DNA of 35,634 nucleotides from Chitinophagales bacterium (lineage in GTDB: Bacteria > Bacteroidota > Bacteroidia > Chitinophagales > LD1): NCBI GenBank assembly GCA_025057415.1, contig JANWXI010000019.1, forward strand, positions 1 to 35,634, in the 5' to 3' direction. The notes beneath the pieces were generated by a model. The model did not search any database and was not told where the DNA came from. It saw nothing but the letters and a program-made list of their open reading frames with translations. A program made the position numbers and the translations under genes. Shown here piece after piece: positions 8,910 to 15,995 of this stretch (position 1 is the stretch's first letter; each line of letters opens with the position of its first letter).

Positions 8910-9800
8910 ATGGCCAATCTGAAAGCAATACGCAGCCGTATCAGCTCGGTAATCACCACACAACAGATTACCAAAGCCATGAAACTAGTGGCTGCCAGCA
9001 AGCTCAAACGCGCACAGGACCGCATACTGCAAATGCGCCCGTACAGCCAGAAACTTAACGAGATACTGAGCAACCTCTCTGCTAACTTAGATGCCGGCAG
9101 CGGATTGGTTTACAACAAAAAACGCGAGGTGAATAATGTACTGTTAGTGGTGATTACTTCTGACAAGGGACTTTGTGGCGGTTTTAACTCAAACATTATT
9201 AAAACCACGCGCCGGCTGCTTGCCGAAGATTACGCGCAACCTTACAAGGCAGGCAATGTAACGTTGCTTTGCATCGGTAAAAAAGGTTATGATTACTTTA
9301 AAAAAGATACACAACTGAAAATTATCACCGATTATGTAAGCATACTCACGAAACTCACCTTCCAAAACTCACAGCAAATTTCTGAATGGCTGATGAAGCA
9401 GTATGCAGAAGCCCGCTACGATGTGATAGAATTGGTGTATGCTCAATTTAAAAATGCTGCTACACAAATATTTACGGTAGAGCGTTTTCTACCGATAAGC
9501 ACAGATTACACGCAAAAGACATCGCGCGTGAAAGCCGACTACATATTTGAGCCCGAAAAACAAAAATTGCTCGAGGAGCTCATACCGAAAATACTGAACA
9601 CACAGTTTTTTAAAGCGCTGCTGGACAGCAACGCCTCTGAACACGGCGCACGCATGGTGGCCATGGATACCGCTACTAATAATGCCAATGAGCTGATACG
9701 TACGCTGCGGATCGTTTACAACCGCGAGCGGCAGGCATCTATTACCAAAGAAATTTTAGAGATTGTAGGCGGGGCGGCAGCGCTCGCTGAAAAATCATAG
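8910..9800 (+). CDS. atpG: F1F0 ATP synthase subunit gamma
   Basis: A 296-residue gamma subunit, the central rotating shaft of F1. The conserved N-terminal helix (AIRSRISSVITTQQITKAMK, about 6-25) and the VVITSDKGLCGGFN strand (about 81-94) are present. The C-terminal helix, NANELIRTLRIVYNRERQASI followed by TKEILEIVGGAAAL, is complete and ends the protein as expected. It forms a two-gene unit with atpA. atpD and atpC are not in the window; in Bacteroidota they are commonly a separate locus. Confidence 0.96.
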   Translation: MANLKAIRSRISSVITTQQITKAMKLVAASKLKRAQDRILQMRPYSQKLNEILSNLSANLDAGSGLVYNKKREVNNVLLVVITSDKGLCGGFNSNIIKTTRRLLAEDYAQPYKAGNVTLLCIGKKGYDYFKKDTQLKIITDYVSILTKLTFQNSQQISEWLMKQYAEARYDVIELVYAQFKNAATQIFTVERFLPISTDYTQKTSRVKADYIFEPEKQKLLEELIPKILNTQFFKALLDSNASEHGARMVAMDTATNNANELIRTLRIVYNRERQASITKEILEIVGGAAALAEKS

Positions 9801-9819
9801 TACGGCCCGTAAAGTTCGT

Positions 9820-9827
9820 TAACTTTG
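9820..9827 (+). promoter_or_regulatory. Possible -7 element upstream of scpB
   Basis: TAACTTTG matches the TANNTTTG -7 consensus and lies 42 bp before the scpB start. No TTG-type -33 element is seen at the expected spacing, so this is a weak call. Confidence 0.3.
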
Positions 9828-9868
9828 TACTGAGGCGAACATTTCTGTAATGTTGAATCATAAACACA

Positions 9869-10483
9869 TTGGATAAACTGCATCAACATATTGAAGCCCT
9901 GGTGTTTAGCTCTGAGAGCGCTGTGACGGTACCCGAAATTGTTCAGGCGTTGCAAAGAGCGTTTCCGGGCATGGTGCTGGATGAGAAGGTTGTGGAGCAG
10001 ATACTGGGGGATTTACAACAAAAATTTCAGTCGGATATTTATGCTTTTGAGCTACGCGTTATCGGAGGCGGGTATCAGTTTTTTACCAAGCCCGCTTACC
10101 ATCACACCGTAGCTGCCCTGATAGGCATGCGTGAAAAAAAACGCCTCTCTACCGCTGCACTCGAAACCTTAGCCATAATAGCTTATCGCGGTCCCATTAC
10201 GAAAGTAGAATGCGAAAAGATACGCGGAGTAAATTGCGATTATTCTATTGAGAAGCTTTTAGAAAAAGAGTTGATAGAGGTAGCCGGACGCAGGGATGAT
10301 GCCCCGGGTAAACCTATCCTGTACCGCGTTACGCAAAACTTTCTCGATTATTTCGGTATTAACTCAACAGACGATTTACCCAAACTTAAAGAAATTGTGC
10401 CGCCGGCCGAAAACGTGGTGGGCGCTCCCCCTGATATTGAAATTTCGCCCTCAGAAACTTCCGATGCTGACTCCCGGAAGTGA
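9869..10483 (+). CDS. scpB: Segregation and condensation protein B
   Basis: A 204-residue ScpB, the winged-helix kite subunit that dimerises and binds ScpA in the Smc-ScpAB condensin. The N-terminus IEALVFSSESAVTVPEIVQAL is typical. The second winged-helix region has RLSTAALETLAIIAYRGPITKVECEKIRGVN (about 92-122) and LLEKELIEVAGRRDDAPGKPILYRVT. The last roughly 30 residues are an acidic, proline-rich tail. The best start is TTG at 9869: an in-frame stop lies at 9854-9856 and no in-frame ATG precedes the conserved part. scpA is not adjacent. atpG ends 68 bp upstream. Confidence 0.92.
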   Translation: MDKLHQHIEALVFSSESAVTVPEIVQALQRAFPGMVLDEKVVEQILGDLQQKFQSDIYAFELRVIGGGYQFFTKPAYHHTVAALIGMREKKRLSTAALETLAIIAYRGPITKVECEKIRGVNCDYSIEKLLEKELIEVAGRRDDAPGKPILYRVTQNFLDYFGINSTDDLPKLKEIVPPAENVVGAPPDIEISPSETSDADSRK

Positions 10484-10629
10484 ACAGGTCTATTCCATGC
10501 ACTCTTACGCGCACGTCACACAATTTTATTACAGATAAATATGCGTACGTTTTGTTGCTAAGTTGCAATCAAGCCGGACGTGAGGAACATTGGTTGGGTA
10601 GTAAACGCACAAACCTCGCTACGAACCAG

Positions 10630-10646
10630 AAAAAGTTAAACTTTTT
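10630..10646. promoter_or_regulatory. AT-rich palindrome just before the cytochrome c start
   Basis: AAAAAGTT and AACTTTTT flank a single A, giving a perfect 17-nt palindrome that ends two bases before the ATG at 10649. It could be an operator or a weak hairpin masking the start; composition alone could also explain it. Confidence 0.3.
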
Positions 10647-10648
10647 TT

Positions 10649-11074
10649 ATGAATGAGTTATTCGCAAAAGTACTGAAACGGCTGGCTCCCTGGTCCATCG
10701 TATTGCTCATTCTCTGGTTTGTTTACAACGTATATAAGCATGGGCGCATCAAACATCCCGGACAAACTACTTATGAAGTACACTGCGCCTCTTGCCATGG
10801 GGAACACGGAGAGGGTGTGGCGCAACTCATCCCGCCGCTGTTGCGTGCCGACTACGCCATCCGGCACTTTGACTCCATACCCTGCTGGATAAAGAACGGT
10901 ATGAACCACCCCATTACAGTGGGGGAAATAACCTACCATCAGGTAATGTACGGCTTACCGCTCAATGATGTGGAAACAGCCAATGTCATCAACTACATAT
11001 CTGAAAATTTTTTAAAGATTGACACGACCATCAACTCGGCATGGGTAAACATGCGGTGGAAAGTTTGCCCGTAA
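10649..11074 (+). CDS. Small membrane-anchored c-type cytochrome
   Basis: A 141-residue protein with an uncleaved N-terminal membrane helix (about residues 14-28, SIVLLILWFVYNVY) and one haem c domain outside the cytoplasmic membrane. The haem-binding motif CASCH is at 46-50, followed by GEHGEGVAQLIPPL, the standard class I arrangement. Met100 in HQVMYGLPLND is the likely distal haem ligand. A cysteine at 79 is unusual. It is probably an electron carrier, but no oxidase or reductase gene is nearby to name a partner. It lies 165 bp after scpB. The merR gene begins 35 bp further on. Confidence 0.88.
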   Translation: MNELFAKVLKRLAPWSIVLLILWFVYNVYKHGRIKHPGQTTYEVHCASCHGEHGEGVAQLIPPLLRADYAIRHFDSIPCWIKNGMNHPITVGEITYHQVMYGLPLNDVETANVINYISENFLKIDTTINSAWVNMRWKVCP

Positions 11075-11109
11075 CCATTTACGTTAAATACATATATTTA
11101 CCATGCCCG

Positions 11110-11508
11110 ATGCCTTACAAAGAAAAAGATATTGAAAAAATTTATTATACTATCGGAGAGGTAGCCGAAATGCTCCAGCTTTCCCCTTCGGTATTACGAT
11201 ATTGGGAGAAAGAGTTCAGCCATTTACATCCTCGTAAAAATCACAAAGGTGACCGCCTTTATACCCATGCAGACATTGACAAGATAAAACTTATCCAACA
11301 CTTGCTGCGCGACTGTGGTTATACAGTAGAGGGCGCCCGCCAACAGTTGCATTTACGGCTTACGGAACAGGAACGAAAGTGGAAAACCATTGAAAGTTTA
11401 CAACGGCTTCGACAGTTTCTGGTACAACTACGCGACACGTTTGGCGATGGTAGCCGGTACACCTCTGCCGATGAGCAAACGGAAAATACGCATACCCCGT
11501 CAGAGTAA
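11110..11508 (+). CDS. MerR-family transcriptional regulator
   Basis: A 132-residue DNA-binding protein with an N-terminal winged helix-turn-helix of MerR type: YYTIGEVAEMLQLSPSVLRYWEKEF (about 12-36) followed by the wing and RLYTHADIDKIKLIQHLL. The C-terminal part is a short helical dimerisation region with no cysteine pair or ligand domain, so an effector cannot be named. I start it at ATG 11110; the frame extends back to 11041, but that would overlap the cytochrome gene by 34 bp and add 23 residues of no family character. This type of compact MerR protein is common in Bacteroidota. Targets are unknown. Confidence 0.87.
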   Translation: MPYKEKDIEKIYYTIGEVAEMLQLSPSVLRYWEKEFSHLHPRKNHKGDRLYTHADIDKIKLIQHLLRDCGYTVEGARQQLHLRLTEQERKWKTIESLQRLRQFLVQLRDTFGDGSRYTSADEQTENTHTPSE

Positions 11509-11600
11509 ATGGCATGCTAACTATACTGCCTATCAGCGATTGCGCTACATTACGGGTAAAATAAGCAGACAGTTTTTACTTTCGCGCTCAATTTATCAAT

Positions 11601-13283
11601 ATGAGCGATACCACGATAATCTTTTCAATGGTAGGGGTGAGTAAAACCATACCACCCAACCGCCAGATACTAAAGGATATTTACCTGAGTTTTTACTACG
11701 GTGCCAAAATAGGTATCATAGGCGCCAACGGCTCGGGTAAATCAACATTGCTAAGAATTATTGCCGGTAAAGACGAGAATTATCAGGGTAAAATAGAGCG
11801 CAGCAAGGACTACACGGTAGGAATGCTGGAACAGGAACCTTACCTGGACCCTGAGAAAACGGTAATAGACATAGTTCGTGAAGGAAAGAAAGCAATTTTT
11901 GACCTGTTAGATGAGTTCAACACCATCAGTGAACAACTCAGCGACCCCGATATTGACGCTGACAGAATAGAAAAACTACTGGAGCGGCAGGGTGTATTGC
12001 AGGATAAGATTGATGCAGCGGGAGCATGGGAGATAGACCAGGTGCTTAATCGCGCCATGGATGCCCTGCAGTGCCCCGAGCCGGATGCGCTGGTGAAACA
12101 TCTTTCGGGTGGTGAGCGGCGCAGGGTAGCACTTTGCCGCCTGCTACTGCAGGAGCCGGACGTACTGCTGCTGGACGAGCCGACCAACCACTTAGATGCA
12201 GAGTCAGTTCTGTGGTTAGAACACCACCTTGCACAATACAAGGGCACGGTGATATGTGTTACACACGATCGTTACTTCCTTGACAACGTAGCCGGGTGGA
12301 TACTGGAATTAGACCGTGGTGAGGGAATACCCTGGAAAGGTAACTACACCTCGTGGTTGGAGCAAAAACAACTGCGGCTTGCACAGGAAGAGGCAACGCA
12401 GAACAAGCGCGCCAAGATCATGCAACGCGAGCTGGAATGGGCGCGGATGGGGCAAAAAGCACGTCAGGCAAAAGGCAAAGCACGTCTTGCAAACTATGAA
12501 AAAATGCTTCAGGAGGATGTGAAGAAGCAAGAAGAAAAACTTGAGATATACATACCGCCAGGTCCGCGCCTGGGCGCCAAAGTAATAGAAGCCAAAAACG
12601 TAACGAAAGTGTATGGCGACCGTGTGTTGTTCGAAAATCTAAACTTTAACCTGCCTCAGGGTGGTATTGTGGGTGTAATCGGCCCCAACGGTGCGGGAAA
12701 AACCACCCTCTTTCGCATGATTATGGGGCTTGAAAAACCTACCAGCGGAACCTTTGAAATAGGTGAAACAGTAAAACTCAGCTACGTTGACCAGATGCAC
12801 GCCAACATTGATCCCGAAAAAACAGTTTGGGAAGTTATCAGTAACGGAGATGAATGGATTGAGCTCGGTAAATTGCGCATGAACAGCAGGGGTTATGTGT
12901 CGCGTTTTAACTTCAACGGTGCAGACCAGCAGAAAAAAGTAAAGTATCTTTCGGGTGGTGAGCGCAACCGGCTGCACCTGGCACTTACATTGCGCGAAGA
13001 AGCCAACGTATTATTATTAGACGAACCGACCAATGATTTGGACGTAAATACCATACGGGCCCTGGAAGAGGCACTAGAGAATTACGCGGGATGTGCCGTT
13101 ATCATTAGCCATGATCGCTGGTTTTTAGATAGAGTTTGTACACACATTCTTGCTTTTGAAGGTGAAGGGCGGGTATATTATTTTGAAGGTAGTTTCAGCG
13201 ATTATGAAGAAAACCGCCGCCAGCGAATGGGCATCAGCGCTGATGAACCGCGGCGCTTTAAATATAAAAAGCTCGTAGCTTGA
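11601..13283 (+). CDS. ettA: Energy-dependent translational throttle protein EttA (ABC-F ATPase)
   Basis: A 560-residue soluble ABC-F protein with two ATPase domains and no membrane part. EttA binds the ribosomal E site and gates the first steps of elongation according to the ATP/ADP ratio. Walker A motifs are GANGSGKST (41-49) and GPNGAGKTT (361-369). Signature LSGGE occurs at 168-172 and again in the second domain. EPTNHLD (193-199) and EPTNDLD mark the two Walker B regions. The arm insert (about residues 91-145) and the P-site tRNA-interaction linker, rich in K/R/Q (about 250-320), are present, which favours EttA over Uup or antibiotic-resistance ABC-F proteins. TACTTTCG 24 bp upstream is a possible imperfect -7 element. 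Confidence 0.95.
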   Translation: MSDTTIIFSMVGVSKTIPPNRQILKDIYLSFYYGAKIGIIGANGSGKSTLLRIIAGKDENYQGKIERSKDYTVGMLEQEPYLDPEKTVIDIVREGKKAIFDLLDEFNTISEQLSDPDIDADRIEKLLERQGVLQDKIDAAGAWEIDQVLNRAMDALQCPEPDALVKHLSGGERRRVALCRLLLQEPDVLLLDEPTNHLDAESVLWLEHHLAQYKGTVICVTHDRYFLDNVAGWILELDRGEGIPWKGNYTSWLEQKQLRLAQEEATQNKRAKIMQRELEWARMGQKARQAKGKARLANYEKMLQEDVKKQEEKLEIYIPPGPRLGAKVIEAKNVTKVYGDRVLFENLNFNLPQGGIVGVIGPNGAGKTTLFRMIMGLEKPTSGTFEIGETVKLSYVDQMHANIDPEKTVWEVISNGDEWIELGKLRMNSRGYVSRFNFNGADQQKKVKYLSGGERNRLHLALTLREEANVLLLDEPTNDLDVNTIRALEEALENYAGCAVIISHDRWFLDRVCTHILAFEGEGRVYYFEGSFSDYEENRRQRMGISADEPRRFKYKKLVA

Positions 13284-13315
13284 TTAGTATCAACTACTAG
13301 TAAGCCACTCCTCTC

Positions 13316-14548
13316 TCACGCGAAATACTTCTTCACGGCAAGGTATATCTGCTCAGTGCCACCCGTATGTTGTTGTACATATTCGGCACACAATGCCCCC
13401 ATCCTGGCACGCAGCTCATTATCCTGTAAAAGTTTCAGGAGAGTATCATCAAAACTTTTCCGATTGTTAACCGAAACTGCCCCACCGATACGCAATAAAT
13501 CTATCGCTTCTGCACTGCGGTGAAATTTTTTCCCAAACACTACGGGAATGCCGTAAACGGCTGCTTCCAGAATGTTGTGAACGCCGGTATTGAAACCACC
13601 CCCGATGTACGCTAGGTGCGCATAAGCATACAGCGAACTCAGGTTACCGATGTGGTCTATCAACAACACGCGCCAGCGATGCGAGTCGCGCCCGTCAAAT
13701 TCAGAATATAACACCGCATCATCACCAAAGCTCTTTTTGAGGGTGTGCAGGGCTTTTTGTTCGGGTTGGTGAGGTGCCAGGATGAGTTTCCAATCATCGG
13801 GAAATTTATTATAAAATTTTTTAATTAGTTCCTCGTCATTTGCCCAGGTACTGCCTGCTATCATCACACGATGACCGCTACAAAACTTTTCCACCTCGGG
13901 AAAAACCTTCCGGTTACGGGCTATGGCGACTACTCTGTCAAACCGCGTGTCATACGCCAAAGCAGCCCTTACCCCAACCCTATTCAACAACCTATGTGAA
14001 GTTTCATTCAACACAAAAATCTGATTGAAAAAATGGAGTGTTTGCCTGAATAAACCTCCATACCATTTAAAATAAGGTTGTCCTGCGCGAAAAGACCCGG
14101 AAAACAAAACCATGGGAATAAGGCGGCTGTGTAATTCACGCAGGTGATTATGCCACAAATCGTACCGCACAAAAAAAGCAGCGCGGGGCTTAACCAACTC
14201 CACAAAGCGACGGGCATTGGAGGGCGTATCGAGGGGCAGGTAGGTTACGTAACTGGCAAGGGCATAGTTCTTTCTGATTTCATAACCCGAGGGAGAAAAA
14301 AAGCTCAGCAGAATATCACAATCGGGGTGGCGATCCTTGATTAATTCTATAAGTGGACGTGCCTGCTCAAACTCGCCCAGCGAGGCGCAGTGGAACCAAA
14401 CCGGTTTGCCCGCCTTACTTTCATTTTTCAGATTTTCAAATAGCTTTTGACGGCCGTGCACCCAGCGCGCCGCTTTAGGGCTAAAGAAAGAAGCGGCATG
14501 TATGGCAGCGCCATACAAGTGAATTATTATGTTGTAAAGAAAGCGCAA
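13316..14548 (-). CDS. waaA: 3-deoxy-D-manno-octulosonic acid (Kdo) transferase
   Basis: A 410-residue GT30 glycosyltransferase that adds Kdo from CMP-Kdo to lipid A precursor at the inner membrane. An N-terminal membrane-associated helix (about 3-22) precedes the Rossmann domains. WFHCASLGEFEQARPLI (about 51-67) contains the likely catalytic Glu59. The C-terminal donor-binding part has IGGGFNTGVHNILEAAVYGIPV and GKKFHRSAEA. It shows that the organism makes Kdo-containing LPS. It lies 23 bp downstream of the predicted outer-membrane protein gene on the same strand, so the two probably form an operon. It is convergent with ettA across a 32-bp gap. Confidence 0.94.
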   Translation of the reverse strand: MRFLYNIIIHLYGAAIHAASFFSPKAARWVHGRQKLFENLKNESKAGKPVWFHCASLGEFEQARPLIELIKDRHPDCDILLSFFSPSGYEIRKNYALASYVTYLPLDTPSNARRFVELVKPRAAFFVRYDLWHNHLRELHSRLIPMVLFSGSFRAGQPYFKWYGGLFRQTLHFFNQIFVLNETSHRLLNRVGVRAALAYDTRFDRVVAIARNRKVFPEVEKFCSGHRVMIAGSTWANDEELIKKFYNKFPDDWKLILAPHQPEQKALHTLKKSFGDDAVLYSEFDGRDSHRWRVLLIDHIGNLSSLYAYAHLAYIGGGFNTGVHNILEAAVYGIPVVFGKKFHRSAEAIDLLRIGGAVSVNNRKSFDDTLLKLLQDNELRARMGALCAEYVQQHTGGTEQIYLAVKKYFA

Positions 14549-14571
14549 AGGTTGTGTACTTCTTTGTGTGA

Positions 14572-15363
14572 TTAGTAATAGAAATACTCTTTCTCACTGG
14601 CGTGCTGATAAATAGGTAGTACCCATCCTAACCGAAACCCGATGGACATATCTATTCGTTTTTCGTTGAGCTTGCGCTGTTCATAAAAATCGAAGGGACG
14701 GCGGTTTTGAGTATAAGCTGCGTCAAGCTGCACACCTCCGTAAAAGCTGTATAGTTTTTTCCGGTCCAGAAACAAACCTCCTGTAAGCAGCGAGAGTGCG
14801 GGACCGTTGCAAAGCCGGTCGTACCCTTTGCGATAAATTTTGCTGAGTTGAGGCAATAAATTCTCGCGTGCATCCAGCGCTATTTTGTGTTGCAAAAAAC
14901 CAGCACCTGCCACAACCAGCAGACCTGCATCGGGGAATTTTTCGTTTAAAGGGAACACTCTTCCGAATCTGAAAAAAAAGTCAAATCCGCGAAGTTGCGG
15001 GCGTACGTTGAGCAGGCGGTTGTCCTGACTGATAAATTGCCCCTGCGAAGTAGAAATATAGTCGGTAACATATCCCTCGTGTACGCGGCTGCCAAACAGA
15101 AAACCTCCCTCAGCGCCTATCAACCAGTTGTTCTGAAATTTATAGAAAACGCCCAACGACACCTGATTGCCAAAACCAAACCTATCTGCCAGATGAACCA
15201 ACGGAAACCGCGCCGCATATGCCGGAGAGATAATGAGTGTAGCGTTCGGCTCAAACTTCCTGGAGATACTTTCACTGGCATATACTGTAGTATAGTACCA
15301 CATACCAGAGGCACACAGACACAACAGTAAACTCACACGTTTGGTTACTATAAGTCGCATCAT
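14572..15363 (-). CDS. Predicted outer-membrane protein of unknown function
   Basis: A 263-residue protein that I do not recognise as a named family. It starts with a signal peptide (RLIVTKRVSLLLCLCASG, then a likely cut near VYASE). The mature part is rich in alternating aromatic/glycine strands such as VSLGVFYKFQNNWLIGAEGGFLFGS and DMSIGFRLGWVLPIY, the pattern of small outer-membrane beta-barrels. It ends in aromatic residues (EYFYY). ATG at 15363 places the signal peptide at the very N-terminus; in-frame starts further upstream (up to 15429) would add a basic, unconvincing lead. It probably shares an operon with waaA, which hints at a cell-envelope role, but that is inference. Confidence 0.72.
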   Translation of the reverse strand: MMRLIVTKRVSLLLCLCASGMWYYTTVYASESISRKFEPNATLIISPAYAARFPLVHLADRFGFGNQVSLGVFYKFQNNWLIGAEGGFLFGSRVHEGYVTDYISTSQGQFISQDNRLLNVRPQLRGFDFFFRFGRVFPLNEKFPDAGLLVVAGAGFLQHKIALDARENLLPQLSKIYRKGYDRLCNGPALSLLTGGLFLDRKKLYSFYGGVQLDAAYTQNRRPFDFYEQRKLNEKRIDMSIGFRLGWVLPIYQHASEKEYFYY

Positions 15364-15502
15364 GGAGCGTGCTCTAAAATACTTTTGAAACAGGCGCATA
15401 ATTACCCCGTAAAAATACCAATTACGCAAATAATCAGGTCATAACACCCACATAAAAACTACATCCAGATAACTTAACGACCACTTAAATCAATTTTCAT
15501 TA

Positions 15503-15660
15503 TGGGGTGCCCCCGCTGCTGCGCTCCGCGCAGCAGCGGGGTCGGGCTGGCTACGGGGTACGCTGCCGCTCCCGCCGCGCCCGAGGGTAAGTTTATTTTT
15601 CAATGGTGCGGGCGCGGCCGCTTCGCTGCGCTCGCGCCCTCCGCATCCCTCACCCGATTA
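15503..15660 (-). repeat. Bipartite GC-rich structured repeat, copy B
   Basis: Reverse-complement partner of copy A (6893-7060), 158 bp. The 52-nt TAATCGGG end, the 18-nt TCGGGCGCGG block, the 30-nt block and the 15-nt AGCGGGG end are identical to copy A; spacer and hairpin core differ. Here the terminal hairpin is perfect: CCCCGCTGCTGCGC (15511-15524) pairs fully with 15528-15541 across a 3-nt loop, 14 bp. Copy A has a longer, less regular arm in the same place. Conserved ends and stem base around a variable core suggest selection on, or mobility through, the folded structure. Confidence 0.85.
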
Positions 15661-15720
15661 CAGAGCATTTGTAAGGCAAAAAGTCATTTTACCAATATTG
15701 TTTCTGGTCACAATTATTCT

Positions 15721-15753
15721 CTGCGCGCCTGCGCCTGCGGCGCGGCTGCGCAG
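15721..15753. repeat. Short GC palindrome H2
   Basis: A 33-nt imperfect hairpin: arms CTGCGC/GCGCAG, GCC/GGC and GCGCC/GGCGC, one bulged T in each arm, loop TGC. It lies 60 bp outside the TAATCGGG end of repeat copy B, as H1 lies 89 bp outside the same end of copy A. It shares the GCCTGCGGC core with H1. No T-tract follows. Confidence 0.5.
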
Positions 15754-15788
15754 ACATGGCACGTCACTCTAATCAACTCTACCCCTGG

Positions 15789-15813
15789 GGTCGCCTGCCA
15801 CATACAGGCAACC
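15789..15813. repeat. Short palindrome H3
   Basis: A 25-nt hairpin: GGT and GCCTG pair with CAGGC and ACC, one C-A mismatch, 7-nt loop. It has the same length and the same GGTCGCC...ACC ends as H1 at 6779-6803, and a GCAT follows within two bases of both. It may belong to the same short repeat family. Confidence 0.4.
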
Positions 15814-15995
15814 AGCATACAACAACATTCCAATTAGCTCTTTTCCACTAAATGTTGTTCTAACACTTTGATACACTCTTATCACATAAACTCTTTACAA
15901 GTAATCAGAATAAACCATGAGTGTAAATTTCACCGGGTTAACTAAGCGACCACCTCAAAAATATTATTTTAGCCCGCTTCAAAATTACATGGTTT

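Larger units (their letters stand above)
15364..15995. other. Gene-free stretch between the outer-membrane protein gene and the sugar locus
   Basis: About 630 bp without a credible gene, the start of two divergent transcription units. It holds repeat copy B (15503-15660) and two GC hairpins (15721-15753, 15789-15813). The last 150 bp are AT-rich and should carry the promoter for the sugar locus. I find no exact TTTG-N19-TANNTTTG there; TATTATTTTAG at about 15962-15972 is the nearest -7-like sequence. An open frame across 15502-15837 is repeat-derived and not protein-like. Confidence 0.65.

Noticed and set aside
11041-11109. Extended N-terminus of the MerR regulator
   Set aside because: Overlaps the cytochrome c gene and adds residues without family character.
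15502-15837. Open frame of 111 codons across repeat copy B
   Set aside because: Rich in A, C, R and P from hairpin sequence; runs through the repeat and two palindromes; no protein-like segments.
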